Source: Vallitalea longa (GTDB lineage Bacteria; Bacillota; Clostridia; Lachnospirales; Vallitaleaceae). From it: 64,000 nt of DNA. The stretch lies in assembly GCF_027923465.1 (NCBI RefSeq), contig NZ_BRLB01000010.1, positions 1 through 64,000 of the forward strand, given 5' to 3'. Each line of letters starts with the position of its first letter. Position 1 is the stretch's first letter. Shown here one piece after another: positions 1 to 8,909 of this stretch. The notes beneath the pieces are model-generated. The model worked only from the letters and a program-made list of their open reading frames with translations, did no database searches and had not been told where the DNA came from. Position numbers and translations under genes: made by a program.

Positions 1-114
<114 letters not shown>

Positions 115-240
115 AAGATTTTTTAAGGTTAGAAATTCTTAGCTTCGATTTTCAGTTTCATCGAAACTTAATTATCAAAGGTTAGTATTTCTTAGCTTAA
201 ATCATCGTTAAGATTTTTTAAGCTTAGCTTAAATCATCGT
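115..240. repeat. Direct repeats in the 16S leader
   Basis: The leader upstream of 16S contains an exact 18-bp direct repeat (CTTAGCTTAAATCATCGT at 191-208 and 223-240) and an exact 13-bp repeat (AAGATTTTTTAAG at 115-127 and 210-222). The copies interleave, so the leader looks like a local tandem duplication next to the processing region. No protein is encoded. The rest of 115-713 holds the rRNA promoter and otherwise only AT-rich spacer. Confidence 0.75.
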
Positions 241-407
241 GTAAGTTTTAATCTTGACCAGATTGCTCTGGCTTATATTTTATAGACTATCGTCTTTATC
301 CATTAATTTACTAAGGAATTTCTTGGGTTTATAAAAACTTTATTTAATAAAGTTTAGTTGTCTAATATACTATTTATTTTTCATTGTTCAAAACTGCGTC
401 GGAGACT

Positions 408-436
408 ATAATAACAAATTATTATAAAAGTGTCAA
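408..436 (-). promoter_or_regulatory. rRNA operon promoter
   Basis: On the minus strand TTGACA (431-436) is separated by 17 bp from TATTAT (408-413), a near-consensus housekeeping promoter facing the 16S gene. Predicted transcription start is near 401, giving a leader of about 290 nt before the mature 16S end. An AT-rich stretch lies immediately upstream, as is usual for rRNA promoters. Confidence 0.8.
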
Positions 437-713
437 GCGTTTTTATAAAAAAAAATTATTAGTAACAATTTTATATTCATTTCATTTACTTTAACCTATG
501 CTTTTTCCCAATTAATTACTTCCTTATTATAATCACAAAAAAGGTATTAATAAATATATAACAATTACATAAGTTAATATTTAATTAATTATCTACAAAA
601 AAACTTTATAAATAACTGGCTTGTGCTATAATTAAATATTATATATTCATTTACCAACTATTTTTTAATAGCTAATAGTTGAGTAATAAATAAGTATTAT
701 TTTAGGAGGAATT

Positions 714-2282
714 ATGATTAAATATTGTAAAAATTGTGGTAACCCAATATCACCAGGTCAGGTATACTGTAGTAAATGTGGAACTAAAGTTGATGATAAT
801 GATAATTTTTCTAGCAACCAGAACCAATATGATTACAATGAATATAATCAAAACCATAATAATAGTGGCACTGGCAAAAGATTCTGGAACATACCTAGAG
901 GTAGATTTTTCAATGGTGCAAAATATTCTTTGAATAAGAATAACATAATAGAAGGTATTATAACAGGAGCTATTTCTTATGGCATATTAATAGCTCTATG
1001 CTCTATCCTTGGTTTTATATTATCAGCGAATCTTAACGGTAATATAACTGGAATAAATAGTATTTTATCTATGCTGGACTTAGATCAGATTAATATTACT
1101 TTTAATCCATTTGATTTGATCAACTTCTCATTGTTCAATACTTATAATGTAAATATGACTGTAGCAGGTAATGTAGCAAGATTTGTATTAAGTGTTAGAT
1201 TAATAATATTATTGATATTACCTTTTATTTCTGTATTGACTTCTTTATTTATAATTAAAAAAGTTAAGAAAAAAATCAATGTAAGTTATGATTACCTTAT
1301 TAGCTCAAGTATAGTTGTAGGTATATTGAACCTAATCCTTATTATTGTAACTGGTAAAAGAGCAGATTTAGGTTATGTCGCTAAACTAAATAATAGTTTT
1401 AGCTATTCATATAGTTTATTTATGATTCCTTTACTTATATTCATAATTTCGTACATCTGTTCTTTAATTATGTATAAAGGACAACTTAGACTTCCTTCTC
1501 TAGGTTTTCTTAGAGACTTGAAACCATTGTACAAAAAAATATTTATATTATCATTAATATTACTTGTACCTATGTTGATATTTATTATTCGTACATCATA
1601 TGGTTTGACTCTAGAAAACATTATAACTACATCATTGCTTCAAGGATTAAATATATTAGCATATATACTTTTATCTTTCTTTGGTATTCCCGCTACCATT
1701 GGTAATGATATCAATTATAGAAATAAATTATTCAGCTTTTTTGTTAATGGTCACTTTTCAGTTACCTCAACGTTACTATATATTGTTGTCATAATTGGTG
1801 TTTTTTATCTTTTATACACCTATTTCCATAATCTCCAAAAGGATAATTATACTCATAACTACATGAAGATAATAAAAGTAATAATATCAATAGCAATAGT
1901 TAATTCGATTATCGCATATTTTACAGAAATAACTATTATGATAAGAGCATCTAGGAGAACTGTTCCTGCATACATAATAGGTGTTCCAACATCTATAGCT
2001 TTTCCTGTAACAATAATTGTTTGTGGTATTATAGTTTTTCTAAGTAAATATATAGGTAAATATGTTGATAAGTATATTAATATAATTGAAAATAGCAAGA
2101 AAAAATTCTATACTTTGTATGTAATCGTTCTACTTGTTATTGCATGTTTAAATGTATTTTTTACACCTGTCAATCCCTCAGCAGAATTAATGGACGATTT
2201 CAAAAGTACTATAATGGAGCACAATACTAACCTTAATGAAATGATGGATAATTTTGACGAAGGAGATTTGAAGTCCTATTAA
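714..2282 (+). CDS. Zinc-ribbon polytopic membrane protein of unknown function
   Basis: This 522-residue protein opens with a zinc ribbon: Cys5, Cys8, Cys19 and Cys22 in two CxxC pairs. A polar Asn/Gln-rich linker (about 28-55) follows, then roughly ten hydrophobic segments from residue 85 to 490. The start is fixed by an AGGAGG site at 704-709. Such zinc-ribbon plus multi-TM proteins are common in Clostridia but without assigned function. It reads divergently from the rRNA operon and is followed 69 bp later by a membrane-anchored protein on the same strand, so the two may be co-expressed. The tail (about 490-522) is polar, lacks cysteines, and would lie outside the bilayer. Confidence 0.88.
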   Translation: MIKYCKNCGNPISPGQVYCSKCGTKVDDNDNFSSNQNQYDYNEYNQNHNNSGTGKRFWNIPRGRFFNGAKYSLNKNNIIEGIITGAISYGILIALCSILGFILSANLNGNITGINSILSMLDLDQINITFNPFDLINFSLFNTYNVNMTVAGNVARFVLSVRLIILLILPFISVLTSLFIIKKVKKKINVSYDYLISSSIVVGILNLILIIVTGKRADLGYVAKLNNSFSYSYSLFMIPLLIFIISYICSLIMYKGQLRLPSLGFLRDLKPLYKKIFILSLILLVPMLIFIIRTSYGLTLENIITTSLLQGLNILAYILLSFFGIPATIGNDINYRNKLFSFFVNGHFSVTSTLLYIVVIIGVFYLLYTYFHNLQKDNYTHNYMKIIKVIISIAIVNSIIAYFTEITIMIRASRRTVPAYIIGVPTSIAFPVTIIVCGIIVFLSKYIGKYVDKYINIIENSKKKFYTLYVIVLLVIACLNVFFTPVNPSAELMDDFKSTIMEHNTNLNEMMDNFDEGDLKSY

Positions 2283-2351
2283 AATATAAAATATTAGATA
2301 TACAGAAATTGAGGGGTATCAATTCGTACCTGAGTAAACTGAAAGGGATGA

Positions 2352-3044
2352 ATGTTAATGGGGAAAAATAAGACTGTTATAAAAATAATTTTGCTGATAT
2401 TATTATTTATATTATTTATATCAATTATAGTATTTATTATAAATCATAACAAAAAAATTAAGTACATTAACAATATAGACAAACAAGTTAAGGAACTTTT
2501 TCGTCCAGTTATTGAGAACACTTCTTTTAAAATAAATGATGATAGTTTTCTTTTAACGTTTAACGATGCAAAATTTTCTAGGATGAAAGAACTTTATTCT
2601 ACTAGATTGGAAAATGACGTAATTGTGGAATTCAGTATTTATAAAAATGAAGTTTCAAGAAATAACTTTATTACTAAAGGTACTTATATACCAAGAGTTA
2701 AAAGAGACTCTTTTGATAGTCCACTGTATATTGTCAACTCTAAAAGATATAATAATATCGTTAGTTTGCTAGACAATTTTTATTCGACATATTATAGAAC
2801 TCTTAATTATGAACGTTATGGCTCTCTTATAGATCAACCAGAGTATACAGAATATGAATCATCATCTAAATATGATTATTCTGATGTAATATATGATGAC
2901 AAAGGTAATTTAATTCAATCAAATACAGTGTTTTTACAAAGTAATTATATAAATAACTCGAGCGAAACCATCTTTTATACTGAATTTGAAATGGTTGCTG
3001 ATGGTGATAAAATTGAAATACCTATAATAGTAAAAAATAAATAA
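2352..3044 (+). CDS. Membrane-anchored hypothetical protein
   Basis: A 230-residue protein with one N-terminal transmembrane helix (about 10-30) preceded by basic residues, then a soluble domain of about 195 residues rich in Tyr, Asn and Ser, probably outside the cell. No family is recognised. The start is ambiguous: ATG at 2352 is only 4 bp from AAAGGG (2342-2347), while the in-frame ATG at 2358 is 10 bp away. It follows the zinc-ribbon protein on the same strand, suggesting a shared transcript. No catalytic motif or lipobox is visible. Confidence 0.75.
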   Translation: MLMGKNKTVIKIILLILLFILFISIIVFIINHNKKIKYINNIDKQVKELFRPVIENTSFKINDDSFLLTFNDAKFSRMKELYSTRLENDVIVEFSIYKNEVSRNNFITKGTYIPRVKRDSFDSPLYIVNSKRYNNIVSLLDNFYSTYYRTLNYERYGSLIDQPEYTEYESSSKYDYSDVIYDDKGNLIQSNTVFLQSNYINNSSETIFYTEFEMVADGDKIEIPIIVKNK

Positions 3045-3054
3045 TGTTTTAAAA

Positions 3055-3097
3055 ATAGCCAGTCATTCACCTGATTTTTAAGCTAATGACTGGCTAT
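3055..3097 (-). terminator. Terminator after the ABC exporter genes
   Basis: A perfect 13-bp inverted repeat (ATAGCCAGTCATT at 3055-3067, complement at 3085-3097) lies between convergent genes. On the minus strand it is followed by TTTTT, so it best serves the ABC genes ending at 3116. It may also stop the plus-strand gene ending at 3044, although the T-run on that side is weak. Confidence 0.8.
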
Positions 3098-3115
3098 ACT
3101 TATTATTTAAATCTT

Positions 3116-4945
3116 TTAAGCTCCCATTGAAAGTTGATGATATTTCCCTTTTTGTTCTATAAGCTGTTCATGACTTCCTCTTTCAATAATTCTACCGTTC
3201 TCTAATACAATGATACAGTCACTATTACGTACAGTAGAAAGTCTATGTGCTATTACAAAAGTTGTTCGATTCTTCATAAGCTCATCCATACCTTTTTGCA
3301 CTAGAGTCTCAGTTCTAGTATCAATACTAGAAGTTGCTTCATCTAAAATCAATACAGGAGGATCTGCTACGGCAGCTCTTGCTATGGCAATCAACTGTCT
3401 TTGTCCTTGTGATAAGTTTGCTCCATCACCAGTCAATTGAGTATCATAACCCTTTGGCAATCTTGATATAAAACTATCTGCATTAGTAAGTTTTGCTGCT
3501 TCTACACATTCTTCGTCAGTAGCATTAAGGTTTCCATACCTTATGTTATCCATAATGGTTCCTGTAAATAAATGAGTATCCTGTAATACCAAACCTAGAC
3601 TACGACGCAAATCAGCTTTTTTGATTTTATTGATATTAATTCCATCAAAACGTATTTTTCCATCTTGAATATCATAGAACCTATTAATCAAGTTGGAGAT
3701 AGTTGTTTTTCCTGCTCCTGTACTACCAACCAATGCGATTTTTTGCCCTGGCTCTGCATATAATTTTATGTTATGCAATACAAATTTTTCTTCATTGTAA
3801 CCGAAGTCAACATCATCTAATATGATATCACCCTTAAGTTCTACATAAGTTGTTGTTTCATCTGCCTTATGGTAATGTTTCCATGCCCATGCACCTGTAT
3901 TTTTAGTAGTCTCTACTATCTTGCCCTTATTGTCTCTAGTTATATTTACCAAGGTTACATAACCATTATCTATTTCAGATTCTTCATCAATCAATTTAAA
4001 AATTCTTTCTACACCAGCAACTGCCATTATTGCAGCGTTAAGCTGATTACTTATCTGACCGATTGGTTGGTTGAAATTCTTATTCAATGTCAGAAATGTT
4101 ACCAAAGTACCTAATGTAAGCCCTGCATAACCATTTAAAGCCAAAACGCCTCCCAGTATAGCACATAAAACATAACTTATATTTCCAAGTTGTGCATTAA
4201 TAGGCATTAAAATATTAGCATAGGAATTGGCTTTATCAGCGCTATCTCTTAAATTCTCATTTAGTTTCCTGAAATCTTGTATATTTTCTTGTTCGTGATT
4301 AAATACTTTCGCTACTTTCTGACCACTCATCATCTCTTCGATATAACCGTTCAATGTACCTATATCTTGTTGTTGTTTGACAAAATATTTTCTTGTATTT
4401 GATGCTATCTTAGAAGAAATCAAAACCATTAAGAATACCATTCCCAATGAAAGTACTGTCAAAGGTATATTTAAAATAATCATACTTACCAAAACACTTA
4501 TAACCGAAATAAGACTACTTACCAGTTGAGGTAAACTTTGACTGAGAAACTGTCTCAACGTATCCGTGTCATTAGTATAAACAGACATAATATCTCCATG
4601 AGCATGAGTATCAAAATATTTAATAGGAAGAGATTCCATATGAGTGAAAAGGTCTATTCTCAACTTTCTCATGGTTCCCTGACTTACTGTAACCATTATC
4701 CTATTAAACACATAAGCACATATTATCCCTATAAGATAAATCCCTGCAATACCTACTAAAGCTGAAAACAATCCACTAAAATCAGGATTATCAACTTTTG
4801 TGAGAGGTATTATATAATCGTCAATCAATGATTGCATGAACATTGTTCCTGTTACTGTAGCCACAGCTGAACCTATTATCCCAATTAATACGAACAATAG
4901 ATGAAATTTATAATCATGAAATAAAATACCCAATAGTCTCTTCAT
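3116..4945 (-). CDS. ABC exporter half-transporter, catalytically intact subunit
   Basis: A 609-residue type IV ABC exporter half: about six membrane helices (residues 15-310) and a C-terminal nucleotide-binding domain. The ATP site is canonical: Walker A GSTGAGKT, signature LSQGQRQ, Walker B LILDEATS with the catalytic Glu, and H-loop IAHRLSTV. A charged insert of about 50 residues (around 330-380) sits between the membrane and ATPase domains. Its start overlaps the stop of the preceding half-transporter in a TAATG arrangement, so the two are translationally coupled and presumably form a heterodimer. The substrate is unknown; the upstream MarR gene suggests drug or toxic-compound efflux. Confidence 0.95.
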   Translation of the reverse strand: MKRLLGILFHDYKFHLLFVLIGIIGSAVATVTGTMFMQSLIDDYIIPLTKVDNPDFSGLFSALVGIAGIYLIGIICAYVFNRIMVTVSQGTMRKLRIDLFTHMESLPIKYFDTHAHGDIMSVYTNDTDTLRQFLSQSLPQLVSSLISVISVLVSMIILNIPLTVLSLGMVFLMVLISSKIASNTRKYFVKQQQDIGTLNGYIEEMMSGQKVAKVFNHEQENIQDFRKLNENLRDSADKANSYANILMPINAQLGNISYVLCAILGGVLALNGYAGLTLGTLVTFLTLNKNFNQPIGQISNQLNAAIMAVAGVERIFKLIDEESEIDNGYVTLVNITRDNKGKIVETTKNTGAWAWKHYHKADETTTYVELKGDIILDDVDFGYNEEKFVLHNIKLYAEPGQKIALVGSTGAGKTTISNLINRFYDIQDGKIRFDGININKIKKADLRRSLGLVLQDTHLFTGTIMDNIRYGNLNATDEECVEAAKLTNADSFISRLPKGYDTQLTGDGANLSQGQRQLIAIARAAVADPPVLILDEATSSIDTRTETLVQKGMDELMKNRTTFVIAHRLSTVRNSDCIIVLENGRIIERGSHEQLIEQKGKYHQLSMGA

Positions 4946-6693
4946 TACATAGCCCCCTTCTGATCAAAATCACCACTACTATCTCTTTGATTTTCATAGA
5001 TGGTGCTGTATATTTTGTTAGTTTTTATAAGGTCTTCGTGAACACCAATATCATTTATTTTCCCATCATCAACTATGATTATCCTATCCGCATCTTTTAC
5101 ACTTGAAATTCTCTGAGCTATTATAAATTTTGTGGTATATGGTATTTCTTCTAAAAATGCTTTTCTGATTCTTGCATCAGTAGCTGTATCTACTGCACTT
5201 GTTGAGTCATCCAATATAAGTATTTTTGGTCTCTTTAGTAATGCCCTTGCTATACAAAGACGCTGTTTTTGCCCTCCAGATACGTTGGAACCACCTTGCT
5301 CAATATATGTTTCATATTTATCTGGAAAAGCTTGTACAAAATCGTCTGCACATGCCATCTTACAAGCTTGTACACACTCTTCATATGTTGCATCCTTATT
5401 ACCCCAACGTAAATTCTCTAATATCGTACCAGAAAACAGTTCATTCTTCTGGAGAACTACTGCTACCTCATCTCTCAATACTTTCAGGTCATATTTTCTT
5501 ACATCAAGACCACCTACGCTAACAGTACCACTGTTTACATCATATAATCTACTTATAAGACTTACTAGACTTGTTTTGGAACTACCTGTACTACCAATGA
5601 TACCTATTGTTTCTCCAGATGAAACTGAAAAATTAATATCATCCAGAACATTTTTAATGCTATCTTTTTTATATGTAAAATTAACATGCTTAAATTCTAC
5701 ACTACCATCTTTTACTGCCATTATTGGATTTTCAGGATTTTTGATATCAGTTTCTTCATCAAGTACCTCAGTGATTCTCTTAGCACTGGACATACTGATT
5801 GTTATCATAACAAATAGCATTGAAATCATCATTAAGTTCATTAATATGCTCATAATATATGTAAACAGACTTGTAAGTTCACCTGTAGTAAGTGATCCTC
5901 CAACTATAAGATGAGCTCCCATCCATGAAACTGCCAATATGCAACTATATATTGCTAACATCATTATAGGATTGTTTAGTACTATCCTTCCTTCGGCTTT
6001 TACAAATTTCTTATATAGATTATCTACGGCATTAATGAATTTCTCATTTTCGAATTTCTCTCGTACGAATCCTTTTACAACTCTTATTCCAGTAACATTT
6101 TCTTGAACACTTGCATTCAATTTATCATATCCTTTAAATACCTTAGTAAATATAGGCATGACAGATTTTATAATCGTAAAAAGAGCAATAGAAAGAAACA
6201 CTATAACTATTAAAAATATAATACTGACCTGAGGTGCTATAATTACAGACATTATCAGTGCACATATCAGCATAAGTGGAGCTCTGACACACAATCTAAT
6301 TACCATCTGATATGAATTCTGCACATTGGTTACATCTGTTGTCATTCTCGTAACAAGTCCAGCAGTGCTGAATTTATCTATATTAGAAAAAGAGAAATCC
6401 TGTATATTAACGAACATGGCATCTCTAAGATTACGTGCAAATCCTGAAGAAGCATTAGCTGCAAATTTTCCAGCAGCTGCTCCACTAAATAATCCTACTA
6501 GTACTGCTATAATCATTATTCCCCCATATAAATAGATTTGGGAAATATTTCTCGCTTCAATTCCTTTATCAATGATAGCTGCCATCAATAATGGTATAGT
6601 GATATCAGTTACGACTTCCATTGCTGCAAATAGTATTGATAAAAAAGTTGATTTCTTATAATTTTTTACATATTTTATTAAAGTTTTTGTCAT
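4945..6693 (-). CDS. ABC exporter half-transporter, degenerate ATP-site subunit
   Basis: A 582-residue half-transporter with six membrane helices (about 15-300) and a nucleotide-binding domain. The motifs are degenerate in the way known for heterodimeric exporters: Walker A reads GSTGSSKT (the usual Gly before Lys is Ser), Walker B ends LILDDST with Asp replacing the catalytic Glu, and the H-loop is IAQRISSV with Gln for His. The signature VSGGQKQR is intact, so it would complete the partner's active site. An AGGAGGAG site precedes the ATG. It overlaps the next gene by one base. Known relatives of this design are TM287/288 and BmrCD. Confidence 0.95.
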   Translation of the reverse strand: MTKTLIKYVKNYKKSTFLSILFAAMEVVTDITIPLLMAAIIDKGIEARNISQIYLYGGIMIIAVLVGLFSGAAAGKFAANASSGFARNLRDAMFVNIQDFSFSNIDKFSTAGLVTRMTTDVTNVQNSYQMVIRLCVRAPLMLICALIMSVIIAPQVSIIFLIVIVFLSIALFTIIKSVMPIFTKVFKGYDKLNASVQENVTGIRVVKGFVREKFENEKFINAVDNLYKKFVKAEGRIVLNNPIMMLAIYSCILAVSWMGAHLIVGGSLTTGELTSLFTYIMSILMNLMMISMLFVMITISMSSAKRITEVLDEETDIKNPENPIMAVKDGSVEFKHVNFTYKKDSIKNVLDDINFSVSSGETIGIIGSTGSSKTSLVSLISRLYDVNSGTVSVGGLDVRKYDLKVLRDEVAVVLQKNELFSGTILENLRWGNKDATYEECVQACKMACADDFVQAFPDKYETYIEQGGSNVSGGQKQRLCIARALLKRPKILILDDSTSAVDTATDARIRKAFLEEIPYTTKFIIAQRISSVKDADRIIIVDDGKINDIGVHEDLIKTNKIYSTIYENQRDSSGDFDQKGAM

Positions 6694-6732
6694 AATTCTC
6701 CTCCTAACCTTACTTGTAGCAAACTAGAAGAT

Positions 6733-6738
6733 ATTATA
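6733..6738 (-). promoter_or_regulatory. Extended -10 promoter for the ABC exporter pair
   Basis: On the minus strand TGGTATAAT is an extended -10 element about 40 bp upstream of the 6693 start; no good -35 is seen. Downstream, TTACTTGTAGCAAACTAG (6710-6727) resembles the sequence around the marR operator (TTACTTTTGTAGCTAACT), so MarR may bind here too. Confidence 0.5.
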
Positions 6739-6917
6739 CCAAACTTTCACACCTCAATATTCTATGCAGTTAAGTTAGTTAAAAGAATTATAGGTAGGAA
6801 AGTTGTGTTATATATATTAGTTCTATTTTTTTATCTACTAGTTTATTGCTTCATATAAATAACATTTTTAGTTTTGATGCTAATAGTTTTGAACCTAACT
6901 ATTGATTTATTAATAAA

Positions 6918-6935
6918 AGTCGCTTATTAGCGACT
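6918..6935 (-). terminator. Terminator of the marR gene
   Basis: AGTCGC-TTATTA-GCGACT forms a 6-bp stem with a 6-nt loop, followed on the minus strand by TTTTATT. It lies 7 bp after the marR stop codon, so marR and the exporter genes are probably separate transcripts that share a regulator. Confidence 0.7.
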
Positions 6936-6942
6936 ATTTTTC

Positions 6943-7392
6943 TTATTGAAATTCTTGTTTAATCTTATTTAGTGTATGGATTAATTGATCTTGTTCCTTT
7001 TCAGATAATACTCTAGTGATTCTATTTTCAAAAATGGCTATTTCACTTGTCATTCTTTTATCTATATCAATTGCTTTTTCTGTTAGTATCACTTGTTTTA
7101 GTCTCGTATCCTCTTTAGAGTAAACTCTTTTTATAAGTCCTTTTTCTTCTAGGGTACGTAGCTTATTTGAAACTGTCGGTGCGGTTAATGACAAAAAATG
7201 TTCTATGTCTTTTTGATAAATTTCTTTATCATTATTTCTAGCTAAAAATGAAATGATTCTTGTATCGGTATGGAAAAGATTACCTTGTTCGCCTAATACT
7301 TTAAGTTTAACTTTTTCATGTGTCCTGTCTAGTTCACGTTTTATTAGATGTCCTGAAATCATTAATTGAAAACCGATTTTTTTATCTTCCAT
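6943..7392 (-). CDS. MarR-family transcriptional regulator
   Basis: A 149-residue winged-helix protein of normal MarR length. The recognition region (about residues 60-85, APTVSNKLRTLEEKGLIKR) and the wing with a DTR motif (about 90-97, SKEDTRLKQV) are clear. It lies directly upstream of the heterodimeric ABC exporter in the same orientation, the usual arrangement for a local repressor of efflux genes. Its promoter carries a palindrome over the -10 box, which suggests autorepression. The ligand cannot be told from sequence. Confidence 0.92.
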   Translation of the reverse strand: MEDKKIGFQLMISGHLIKRELDRTHEKVKLKVLGEQGNLFHTDTRIISFLARNNDKEIYQKDIEHFLSLTAPTVSNKLRTLEEKGLIKRVYSKEDTRLKQVILTEKAIDIDKRMTSEIAIFENRITRVLSEKEQDQLIHTLNKIKQEFQ

Positions 7393-7417
7393 TAAAGCAC
7401 CTCATTTACTTTTGTAG

Positions 7418-7455
7418 CTAACTGTTAGTATATAAAACAATTATTGGTTTGTCAA
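7418..7455 (-). promoter_or_regulatory. marR promoter with overlapping palindromic operator
   Basis: On the minus strand TTGACA (7450-7455) is 17 bp from TATACT (7427-7432). A perfect 5+1+5 palindrome, CTAACTGTTAG (7418-7428), overlaps the -10 box and start site. This is where a MarR dimer would block transcription. Confidence 0.7.
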
Positions 7456-7558
7456 TGTTATAAATGAGAAACTTTATTTATTTTGTTTATAATATTATAC
7501 ACATATTTAATTAACAATTAATTTTCTGTTAGCATAGTTTGTAATATTGATTTAATCA

Positions 7559-7759
7559 TCAATGATTCCATTCTGTTGTTTTCATACCGCCGTCATTCAT
7601 TATTCCTAATAAAATTCCTATTGTACATAAAGCTTTTATGATTGTCATTATCTGTTGGTTATTTACTTCTAAGCCAAGGTTTGTCAATATTAATATGACT
7701 GCACTTGTTATTCCTAAGACCGTTTTGGTGTTGGTTAATTTTTTAAGTATTTGTTTCAT
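7559..7759 (-). CDS. Small phage-type holin
   Basis: A 66-residue protein with two hydrophobic segments (about 14-31 and 36-56) and a charged N-terminus. The ending GILLGIMNDGG resembles the GxLNDPTTKG tail of the phi-LC3 type holin family. An AAGGAGG-type site precedes it. It lies 34 bp after an XhlA-like gene, a pairing typical of phage and PBSX-type lysis modules. No endolysin is encoded nearby, so its role may be membrane permeabilisation or release of another protein. It could also be a prophage relic, but both holin-cassette frames are intact. Confidence 0.75.
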   Translation of the reverse strand: MKQILKKLTNTKTVLGITSAVILILTNLGLEVNNQQIMTIIKALCTIGILLGIMNDGGMKTTEWNH

Positions 7760-7793
7760 GGAAAAACCTCCTTTCTGTTGAGTATCTAGAATT

Positions 7794-8057
7794 TCATCTT
7801 ATATTGCTTATTACTGCTAATATAGTAGCTGCTAAACCTACTATCCAGCCAACATATTCTCTATATGATTTCTTACTATTTGCATAATCTTCAAGTCTCT
7901 GTACTCTATCATCAACATCGTTAATTACTTGTCTAAGTCCATTATAATCTCTAATTAATGTCTTGGTTTCTGTCATAGCAATGGTTAAGTCATTGGTCTC
8001 TTTGGTGACTTTTTGCATTGCTTTATAGAATTCTTTTTGTGTGACAAGATTATTCAT
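7794..8057 (-). CDS. XhlA-like membrane-associated lysis protein
   Basis: An 87-residue protein with a long helical, likely coiled-coil N-terminal part (residues 1-65) and one C-terminal transmembrane helix (about 68-86, WIVGLAATILAVISNI). This matches the haemolysin XhlA family, which acts with a holin in PBSX-like lysis modules. The start is ATG at 8057, 8 bp from AAGGAGGT at 8065-8072; an in-frame TTG upstream (8078) would put the ribosome site inside the gene and is rejected. The holin gene follows. Confidence 0.78.
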   Translation of the reverse strand: MNNLVTQKEFYKAMQKVTKETNDLTIAMTETKTLIRDYNGLRQVINDVDDRVQRLEDYANSKKSYREYVGWIVGLAATILAVISNIR

Positions 8058-8078
8058 TGGTGTGACCTCCTTTTTCAA

Positions 8079-8300
8079 GTTTTATGGGATTAAGGTTATT
8101 GTAGCATGGAGGGACACGACATTAACACGAAGTATTTTATTAAAAAAACTATTCATATACATTAATGATATTAATATACATCATAAAAAAAATAACCTTC
8201 CACAATATTTGAAGTTATGGAAAGTCATTCTGTATTATAATTTATATTTTTTGTAATATGATTTTTATAAATAATTATATAAATAATATTATTATGGAAC
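8079..8300. other. Spacer between the regulator-like and XhlA-like genes
   Basis: About 220 bp of AT-rich sequence. A weak inverted repeat around TTCCACAATATTTGAAGTTATGGAA (split by a loop) is visible near 8196-8222, but without a clear T-run. No convincing open frame or promoter was found. Confidence 0.4.
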
Positions 8301-8699
8301 TTATAAATGTATAGTTTTTTCAAGTCTCTGTACCTGCCTCACTGATAGATATACTTCCTCAGCCGTTTGTTCTTGAGTCATTCCCTGTATAACTCTATGA
8401 TAAAATATCTTCTCTCTATTACCTTGTAGCTGACTCATTATAGTATCAATATTTTCTTTTTCTTTTTGAAGACGAGTTAACTCTTCTTCATGTAATAATA
8501 TATGAGAGTCTATTATTCTCATGTCTTTCAAGTAACTTTTGCAAGATATTTTTTCATCCTTAAATACCAGATTGCCTTCTCTTTTATTATTTATTACTTT
8601 TAACAGCAAGTCTTTTTCTTTCTTATAAGACTCTAATCTTAGCCTAATAATTGATATTCTTTTAATTAAATCCTCATAAGAACCATATATAATGTTCAT
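8301..8699 (-). CDS. Phage late-regulator-like protein (DUF1492/ArpU type)
   Basis: A 132-residue protein with a central coiled coil (about 25-100) and a C-terminal sigma-region-4-like helix-turn-helix (about 108-130, MTQEQTAEEVYLSVRQVQRL). This layout matches phage proteins that activate late transcription. It is the first gene after the operator-bearing promoter at 8910-8938 and precedes the XhlA/holin pair by 240 bp, so it probably controls or is co-expressed with that pair. AGGAGGT precedes the ATG. Confidence 0.72.
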   Translation of the reverse strand: MNIIYGSYEDLIKRISIIRLRLESYKKEKDLLLKVINNKREGNLVFKDEKISCKSYLKDMRIIDSHILLHEEELTRLQKEKENIDTIMSQLQGNREKIFYHRVIQGMTQEQTAEEVYLSVRQVQRLEKTIHL

Positions 8700-8821
8700 A
8701 TTTAACCTCCTATTTAATGTATCAATATCTCTTACCTATTTTTATATTATTGTAAAAATCAATTTAGTAAGCATAAAAATTGATAATACTTAGCTTTATT
8801 TTTCTATGAGAATAATTACAG

Positions 8822-8836
8822 TACTCAAATTGAGTA
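8822..8836. promoter_or_regulatory. Palindromic operator, leader copy
   Basis: TACTCAAATTGAGTA is a near-perfect 15-bp palindrome sharing 14 of 15 positions with the copy at 8917-8931. The two centres are 95 bp apart, about nine helical turns, which would allow looping by a repressor. It lies in the leader of the gene starting at 8699. Confidence 0.65.
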
Positions 8837-8909
8837 TTCAAAAGTATAAATATATGCATCTAATCTATATATATAATTATTTTTGTGTCAACTAAATTAC
8901 TATGTGTTT

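Noticed and set aside
5132-5914. 260-residue frame on the plus strand
   Set aside because: It is an antisense shadow of the ABC half-transporter gene.
8057-8078. Longer XhlA-like protein from TTG 8078
   Set aside because: The strong ribosome site lies inside that extension; ATG 8057 fits much better.
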